Origin: Plantago elongata
Taxonomy: Eukaryota > Streptophyta > Magnoliopsida > Lamiales > Plantaginaceae
Reading direction: 5' to 3'
Assembly (NCBI GenBank): GCA_036897095.1
Contig: JAYMSP010002550.1
Coordinates: forward strand, 1-23,623
DNA length: 23,623 nucleotides
The position numbers were made by a program, and so were the translations under genes. Positions 21,839 through 23,623 of the stretch are shown here, in pieces. The notes under the pieces were generated by a model. It was not told the origin of the DNA and made no database searches. It saw only the letters and a list, made by a program, of their open reading frames with translations. Position 1 is the stretch's first letter. The number at the start of each line of letters is the position of its first letter.

Positions 21839-23170
21839 ATCACTAAATTCAAACAATTTCCAAAGGACGGATACAAAGGACAGACACAGGTGCAGAAAGA
21901 CAGACAGTAACACTAAACAGACACAGAACACCACATTCGGTTATCAAATCAAAATCATACTAGGGGTCAGAGTCTATTAGAGAGTCAGTGGAATATCGGT
22001 ATGGCCAGACATTCTACAATTCCTAAAGTTAGGTCGAACATTACGACTAGGCGTAACTGAATGTAAAAGCTTAACTATAACAAGATGGAGGTACAGAAAT
22101 TCCCCAGGGCCTGATGCCGAATAATTGCTCACTTGGAATGAAAGATAAGTGAGGGTCCTCACCTTGGTTGGGCTGGTATGCTACGCAGCTTCGAAATCCT
22201 GATACAGGGACAATACAGCTTAACGTTTTACGCAAGAATAATTATAATTTCCCGTAAAATTCCCCCCCAATATCAATCAGAGCAAGCAGTAAGAGTCAGA
22301 AAAATAATATCTAGCTAATTCCATTATTTTTAGATAACATTTCTTCGTATAAATCCTTAGAAAGACCGCAATCATACATAACTTCGTAATTTTCTAACCT
22401 AACAGAAGTTCCTTACAACTAAACAATAATTAGATTCAGACTACAACAATTTTAGAGCATTTACACAGTACATCACTCGTATTAACTTAAACTACTTCAA
22501 ATGGTCATCCTTATCGTATTTAAATTCTTATACAAGTTTCTCCGTATTTTCTAAACATAGTACTACTTCCTAGCATCTTGATTACTACTCAGCATCTTCC
22601 TTCTCCATCAGCTTACTTCTATAATACACTTCTCCGTAGCTAGCTCTGCACTCCAACAAATACACATCATCCTCAACCAACTTCAAATGCATAACACCTA
22701 TGCGCATAATGGACATAAGATGCTTATTAATAGGCAGGCAACATAGAACAATATAGGCTCAACTATATGCAGCAAGCATTTCAAATGCACAGACGTCAAA
22801 ATTAATACGAGCAACATACCTGAAACCTATCGCTTAGCACACGCACTGCCGGCAAGGCAATAACCAACAACAAACTGACCAAGATATAGCAATCAACTCA
22901 ACCAAATAGACGCGGCAGCACGACACAGTTGAGCAGTATATACTACTCACTAACTGCTCTGCTAACACAATACACCGACAAGGTGCACACAGCTCGACCC
23001 GAGTTTGAATTTCAGGAAACAAAATTAATCCTAATTCAACACTCAGCTACAGTGGACAAGAACCGTCATGACCCGAACACTCAGACACACACACAAGCAG
23101 TACGCATACACCATTACACATACACAGGCCATAGATAGCAACCTATCCGAGTAATTACAAAAATACGCAG

Positions 23171-23320
23171 ATTAAGCAGCATAACGAGACCGACATACAA
23201 CAGCTTAATTAAACTCAGCAGGCCAAATAATTTAAACGGCACATCAACATCAACATACAACAGCTAAATTAAACGTAGCAGACTAAACAACATAACGCAA
23301 CAACACAGCTAAATAATTAA
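23171..23320. repeat. 60-bp tandem repeat in the LTR-like region
   Basis: The word ACATACAACAGC, followed by a TTAAT/AAATT variant and TTAAAC, occurs at 23193 and 23253, exactly 60 bp apart; surrounding bases (caggccaaataa against cagactaaacaa) also align. Part of a third copy (aacataacgcaac) begins near 23288. Confidence 0.75.
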
Positions 23321-23330
23321 CTTTCCCTCC

Positions 23331-23623
23331 CCAAAATTTGACTATAACCGAGAAGGAAGGGGGCACTAACCGAAGAGGCTGAACAGACGAATAGGCGGAG
23401 GATTGCTGCGGGTGGAAGCAAAATGGACAGGCGCGAGAGAGTGAGGCTGTGCGGTGGATAAAATTAATCACACTATTCTCGAAATTCGATTGTAATCGAA
23501 AAGGGAAGAAGCTACTAACCGGAATCGATCGCGCGAGACGACACTATCCGGAAAGTAGGCGCGGTGAAGGGCGAGAGTGAGGGGCGATGGTGGTGAGTGA
23601 GGGCGGAAAAGGGGCGAAAGAGA
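23331..23623. repeat. Diverged duplication, period about 148 bp
   Basis: Block 1 (from 23333) and block 2 (from 23481) align through 'aaatt.ga.t.taa.cga.aagg.a', a shared ACTAACCG (23365 and 23514) and then 'aggcgcg..aga.gtgagg'-type words to the window edge. On the minus strand each block reads as a C-rich stretch ending CGGTTAGT, like two similar splice donors in a row. Confidence 0.6.

Larger units (their letters stand above)
20698..23623 (+). mobile_element. Long LTR (probably Ty3/gypsy, Tekay/Del-like), right end outside window
   Basis: Composition and content change sharply at 20698, inside hAT coding sequence. The new sequence starts TGTAGCGCCCGTCC, the TG-start form seen in many plant gypsy LTRs, and shortly after carries ATACAGCAGCGG (about 20901) and 'agactcagtgagt' (about 21028), features I recall from this LTR class. 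The 5-bp target duplication would be TAAAG (20693-20697). It is rich in short tandem repeats and hairpins, has no gag-pol reading frames, and shows no primer-binding site (TGGTATCAGAGC-like) before 23623. So the whole 2.9 kb is read as a single LTR continuing out of the window. It could instead be a solo LTR, or LTR plus leader. The assignment rests on memory, not a search. Confidence 0.55.

Noticed and set aside
21498..21980. A 160-codon plus-strand frame in the LTR-like region
   Set aside because: It spans the hairpin array and 23-bp repeats, has no gag, protease or other domain, and its composition follows the repeats.
1..23623. CRISPR arrays, bacterial operons, riboswitches or a viral insertion
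   Set aside because: The window is plant nuclear DNA. Repeats here lack regular spacers of CRISPR type, and no viral coding sequence was recognised.

Overview
The window is nuclear DNA from a flowering plant, almost certainly a eudicot. It is AT-rich, its genes are split by many short GT-AG introns, its two host genes match Arabidopsis-type proteins closely, and it carries plant transposon classes (Stowaway-like MITE, tRNA-derived SINE, hAT, long LTR). I cannot fix the species; an asterid or Lamiales plant is only a guess.

Layout. 1-1270 (+): the last three coding exons of a polypyrimidine tract-binding protein of the PTBP3 type, preceded by an intron with a 114-bp-period tandem repeat. 1271-3074: intergenic, with a degenerate Stowaway-like MITE holding an internal 64-bp duplication. 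3324-15885 (-): a complete CAND1 gene (cullin-associated NEDD8-dissociated protein 1). I could place all 28 coding exons; they total 3657 nt, an uninterrupted frame of 1218 residues, plus a 5' UTR intron (15945-16551). One intron uses a GC-AG pair, and intron 2 holds a short SINE inside an older local duplication. 16.55-19.13 kb: CAND1 promoter side and gene-poor DNA with small repeats and a possible mini-MITE. 19137-20697 (+): 5' part of a hAT element with a decayed BED-finger transposase. 20698-23623: start of a long LTR-like sequence that broke the hAT transposase and runs past the window edge.

PTBP3 and CAND1 are convergent and have unrelated jobs: splicing regulation, and recycling of cullin-RING ubiquitin ligases. 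The right third is a nested transposon block. I found no sign of a new multi-gene system. The most useful observations are the GC-AG intron, the SINE with an internal empty-site control, the nested hAT/LTR structure and a cluster of six mini-hairpins in the LTR.
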